DNA from: Caenorhabditis elegans
Lineage: Eukaryota; Nematoda; Chromadorea; Rhabditida; Rhabditidae
Direction of reading: 5' to 3'
Length of the DNA: 64,000 nt
Assembly: GCF_000002985.6 (NCBI RefSeq)
Contig: NC_003280.10
Location: forward strand, 14,008,501-14,072,500
Shown here: positions 60,497 to 64,000 of the stretch, piece after piece
Layout of the letters: each line of letters starts with the position of its first letter
How positions within the stretch are numbered: the first letter of the stretch is position 1
Notes under the pieces: generated by a model
Databases searched by the model: none
Told to the model about the DNA's origin: nothing
What the model saw: only the letters and a program-made list of their open reading frames with translations
Position numbers and translations under genes: made by a program

Positions 60497-63400
60497 ATGG
60501 GTGTCCCCAAGTTCTACCGATGGACATCGGAGCGATATCCGTGTCTGAGTGAAGTGATCAACGAATCGCAAATTCCGGAATTCGACAATTTGTATTTGGA
60601 TATGAATGGAATTATTCATAATTGCTCGCATCCGAATGACGATGACGTCACGTTTCGAATTACGGAAGACGAGATTTTCGTGAATATTTTCGCGTATATT
60701 GAGGTAAAGAGCCGCCGAAAAAATTTGCCCAAAAACGGAGAAATTTGCAAAAAAACCGGCGAAAATTAGTTCAAAAACGGGGAATTTCACAAAAAAAGAG
60801 CGAAAATTAGGCTAAAAACGGCGAAAATTGCCAAAAAATGGAGGAATTTGCAAACAAAACGAGGAATTTCACAAAAAAAAAAGAGCGAAATTTGCAAAAA
60901 AAAACGGCGAAAATTAGTTCAAAAACGGGGAATTTCACAAAAAAGAGCGAAATTTGCAAAAAAAAAACCGGCGAAAATTAGGCTAAAAACGGCGAAAATT
61001 AGCCCAAAACCGGCGAAAATTAGCTCAAAAACAAGGAATTTCACAAAAAAACAGCGAAAATTAGTTCAAAAACAGGGAATTTCACAAAAAACGGAGAAAA
61101 TTAACCCTAAAAACGGAACATTTTGAAAAAAAAACATCAAATTTCTGTCAAAAACCCGCCAAAAATTGGATTTTTTGAGCTTATTTACGTCTGAAAATGG
61201 AAGAATCGGCCTTCTGGATCTCGGCCACGGCCATGTGTCGATTTACACGGCTCGTGTACTCCCCGAGGACAAGATTTTACAGTTTTTTACTAAAATCCCT
61301 GATTTCGGGCAGTTTTTGCCTATTTTTTTTTTTTGGATTTTATATTAAAATTTGCCGCCGAAAATCGATAGTTTTACTGTTGAAAAAGTAGAAATTTGGC
61401 GGTTTTCAGATCGATTTTCACCGAAAAAAGGCGATTTTAATGTTGAAAACGATGAAAAAAAATGTCCAAAAACTGCAAAATCACCAAAAAATCGAATTTT
61501 GGCGGTTTTTCAGCAGAAAATTGTCTGAAAAATCACGATTTAGTGCGCATTTTTCCCGTTTAAATTGAATTTTTTTTTCAAAAAATTCAAATTTTGCTGT
61601 AAAAAATGACAAAATTTGATATTTTTCTCTTTTCAGAATCTCTACAATCTAATTCGCCCGCAAAAGGTGTTCTTCATGGCCGTCGACGGTGTGGCTCCGC
61701 GAGCAAAAATGAATCAGCAACGGGCGAGACGATTCATGTATGTGGAAGAGCTGCTTTTAGCAGGAAAAAAGGAAATTTGGTGAAAAATTGGCGATTTTTG
61801 ACCAAAAAATTGTGCTTTTACATTGGAAAACTACTCATTTTTTTCGTATTTTTCCATTAAAAAAACCAATTTTTTGTATTTTTCACTTTGAAAATTCAAT
61901 TTTTCGGCTCAAAAACTGCAAAAATGTCCAAAATTTGTGATTTTTCACCTAAAAAAAAAATCCAATTTTTGTTATTTTTCACTGCAAAAAATTCAATTTT
62001 TCGGCGCAAAAATGTCAGAAATAACCAAAAATTGTGCTTTTTCATTTGAAAAAAATCCAATTTTTGTTCTTTTTTACTCAAAAAATTCAATTTTTTTCGG
62101 CTCAAAAACGTCAGAAAAGCTCAAAAAATCTAGCAAAAATTGCAATTTTTCCAGGTCAGCCCGAACAGCCCATACTCAACTCGCAAAAGCGCTGGAAAAT
62201 GGCGAAATTATGCCATCTGAAGCTCGATTCGACTCGAATTGTATCACCCCGGGCACATATTTCATGACACGGCTTCATCAGAAGCTTGACGATTGGATTA
62301 AAACGAAATCGGCGACCGATTCGCGTTGGCAAGGCCGAAAAATTATTCTCAGCGGTCACAATGTGAGGAAAATGATGGCTCTCTTCAGATTGAGCTCCAG
62401 ATTTGCTCAAAAATCAATTTTCTTTAAATTTTTCAGGAAAAAATTGATGAAAATTCCAATTTCTGATGAAATTTCTAGGAAAATTTGGATTTTACAGCAA
62501 AAAAAAAGTGGTACTTTTTACAATTTTGCTGTGAAAATTGCGATAAAATCCAACAAAATGGCTGAAAAATTTTTTTTGACCAAAAAAATCGAATTTGGAG
62601 CTCAGATTTGCTCAAAAGTCAATTTTTTTTCATATTTTTTAGGAAAAAATCGATGAAAAATTGCAATTTTTCAGGAAATTTTGGATTTTAGACCCAAAAA
62701 TGAAGTGTTTTTTCAACAAAAAAAACCCGATTTTTTTTTATGTTTTAGAGCTAAAAATCAGCATTTTAGTCCAATTTTTTTTATAAAAACGTTAAAATTT
62801 GTATATTTTTGCTTTAAAAATTGCGGTGTTTTGGGCCTTTAGGTGAAATTTTGCGAACTTTTTTAGAGAAAAAACTGAATTTTTGCTTTAAAGCGTTTAT
62901 TTATTCGAATTTTCGAAAAAAAATTTCACAGATTTCAAGCCAATTTTGGCTTAAAATCAAGAAAAAATCACGTTTCTTCGTCTATTTTAATGCTAAAAAC
63001 CGGGTTTTTGAGTAAAAAAGTGTTAAATTTCAAATTTTTATTATTTAAAAAAGATTCGGAAAGCGAAAAATTGCAATTTTTCTTGAAATTTTTTAGAAAA
63101 TTCGGATTTTAGGGCGAAAAAAATAGAAATTTGTACGTTTTTGATGTAAAATAGCTGAAATTTGCTCAAAAATCAATTTTTCTCATTTTTTGAAGGAAAA
63201 ATTAATTCGCTTTTCACTAAATCTGACAGGGAGCCGGAAAATTCGGAAAATTTGGCTCAGAAACTGATTTTTTTGCCGAAAAAACCGCGAAATAAGCGGC
63301 TAAAAACGAGAAAAAAAAATGCCAAAACACTCAAATTTTCATCTATTTTGATGAATTTTGTAGCAAATTTCATGGAAAATGATCTAGAAATTCGGCAGAA

Positions 63401-64000
63401 AAAATGCATTAAAATTTGCATTTAAAAAAAATTTGTGAAAAGTAATTCGCAATTTTTCGCTGTCAGATTTAGTGAAAAGCGAATTAATTTTTCCTTCAAA
63501 AAATGAGAAAAATTGATTTTTGAGCAAATCTGGGCTCCAAAAATGATAATTTTCAGCTATTTTTCATCATGAAAAACGTACAAATTTCTACTTTTTTCCT
63601 CATAAAAAACCGGATTTTTCCAGAAATTTATTTTTGGAAAACTCTAGGTGGTCCAAAAAAATTTTTTTCAGCCATTTTGTTGGATTTTATTGCAATTTTT
63701 ACAGCAAAATTGTAAAAAGTACCACTTTTTTTGCTGTAAAATCCAAATTTTCTTAGAAATTTCATTAAAAATTGGAATTTTCATCAATTTTTTCCTGAAA
63801 AATTTAAAGAAAATTGATTTTTGAGCAAATCTGAGCTCCAAAAATGATAATTTTAAGCTATTTTTCATGAAAAACGTACAAATTTCTATACTTTTTGCGT
63901 CATAAAAAACCGGATTTTTCCAGAAATTTCGAGAAAAAATGCAATTTTTCATCGATTTTTTCCTAAAAAAATATGAAAAAAAATTGACTTTTGAGCAAAT
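60497..64000 (+). CDS. xrn-1: 5'-3' exoribonuclease XRN1, N-terminal part (runs off window)
   Basis: Exons visible: 60497-60703, 61637-61737, 62155-62362, giving the first 172 residues; the next exon lies beyond the window. MGVPKFYRW, then PEFDNLYLDMNGIIHNCSHP (catalytic-site Asp and start of the XRN_N domain), VFFMAVDGVAPRAKMNQQR and EARFDSNCITPGTYFM match XRN1 rather than XRN2 (which opens MGVPAF). XRN1 degrades decapped mRNA in the cytoplasm and P bodies, and also clears some small RNAs. Exon 3 ends at SGHN just where the family continues into the GEGEHK metal-binding stretch. A likely SL1 acceptor TTTTTTCAG ends at 60408. All three introns are unusually long for C. elegans and filled with AT-rich inverted repeats. 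I recall Y39G8C.1 for this locus on chromosome II. Confidence 0.93.
60704..61636. other. xrn-1 intron 1 with repeats
   Basis: 60.72-61.13 kb is a ~45-bp degenerate tandem of GGCGAAAATTAGTTCAAAAA and GGGGAATTTCACAAAAAA. 61.2-61.29 kb has a GC-rich insert (CTCGGCCACGGCC, TGTGTCGATTTACACGG) sharing its core with the 12.7 and 26.0 kb hairpins. Confidence 0.75.
62397..63837. repeat. foldback repeat in xrn-1 intron 3
   Basis: CAGATTTGCTCAAAAATCAA at about 62398 through CAAAATGGCTGAAAAA at 62570 is the inverse of 63668-63835. A second inverted pair, TTCACTAAATCTGACAG at 63212 and its inverse at 63463, is nested inside. The repeat seems to continue past the window end (TTGACTTTTGAGCAAAT). Confidence 0.85.

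Overview
The window is nematode nuclear DNA and almost certainly Caenorhabditis elegans, right arm of chromosome II. It is AT-rich, with short introns bounded by GT and TTTTCAG, tiny intergenic gaps inside gene pairs, interstitial TTAGGC repeats (the C. elegans telomere unit) and dense dispersed repeats of the kind that fill autosome arms. I rebuilt eight protein genes exon by exon. All five genes whose full length I could check against memory of the family or locus (cyp-37A1, daf-5, rpb-11, the Iwr1 gene, lem-2) close in frame at a sensible length. Locus names are from memory and were not searched.

Layout. 0.1-5.3 kb: two tandem, same-strand ABHD17-type depalmitoylase genes (+), which I believe are F01D5.7 and F01D5.8. 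5.35-8.46 kb: a nine-exon cytochrome P450 (-), matching cyp-37A1, tail to tail with the second hydrolase. 9.46-12.45 kb: a seven-exon carbohydrate sulfotransferase-like type II membrane protein (-). 12.5-22.9 kb: no gene; a 218-bp near-perfect hairpin, telomere-like repeats, a 1.1-kb inverted-repeat element and a 2.24-kb foldback element with a 9-bp target duplication whose arms each carry a tRNA-like Pol III promoter. 22.9-24.15 kb: a CK1-family kinase relic (+) with an in-frame TAG. 25.3-29.2 kb: daf-5 (-), the Ski/Sno-type partner of the DAF-3 SMAD. 29.2-51.6 kb: about 22 kb without a recognisable gene, mostly repeat arrays separated by GC-richer islands. 51.6-54.0 kb: rpb-11 and an Iwr1/SLC7A6OS-like gene, spaced like an operon (+). 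54.1-54.4 kb: a doubtful small secreted ORF. 54.95-57.36 kb: lem-2 (+). 60.5 kb to the end: the 5' part of xrn-1 (+), running off the window.

How they fit. daf-5 belongs to the dauer TGF-beta pathway. Its intron 1 and upstream desert hold five copies of the palindromic SMAD element GTCTAGAC, which suggests SMAD feedback on the locus. rpb-11 (a Pol II subunit) and the Iwr1-like gene (a Pol II nuclear import factor) act on the same enzyme and look co-transcribed. lem-2 is an inner nuclear membrane protein and xrn-1 the cytoplasmic 5'-3' exoribonuclease; I see no functional tie between them. The most unusual structures are the foldback element with Pol III promoters in both arms, the kinase relic, and the recurring GATCTTTTGA and GTCTAGAC sites in the daf-5 upstream desert.
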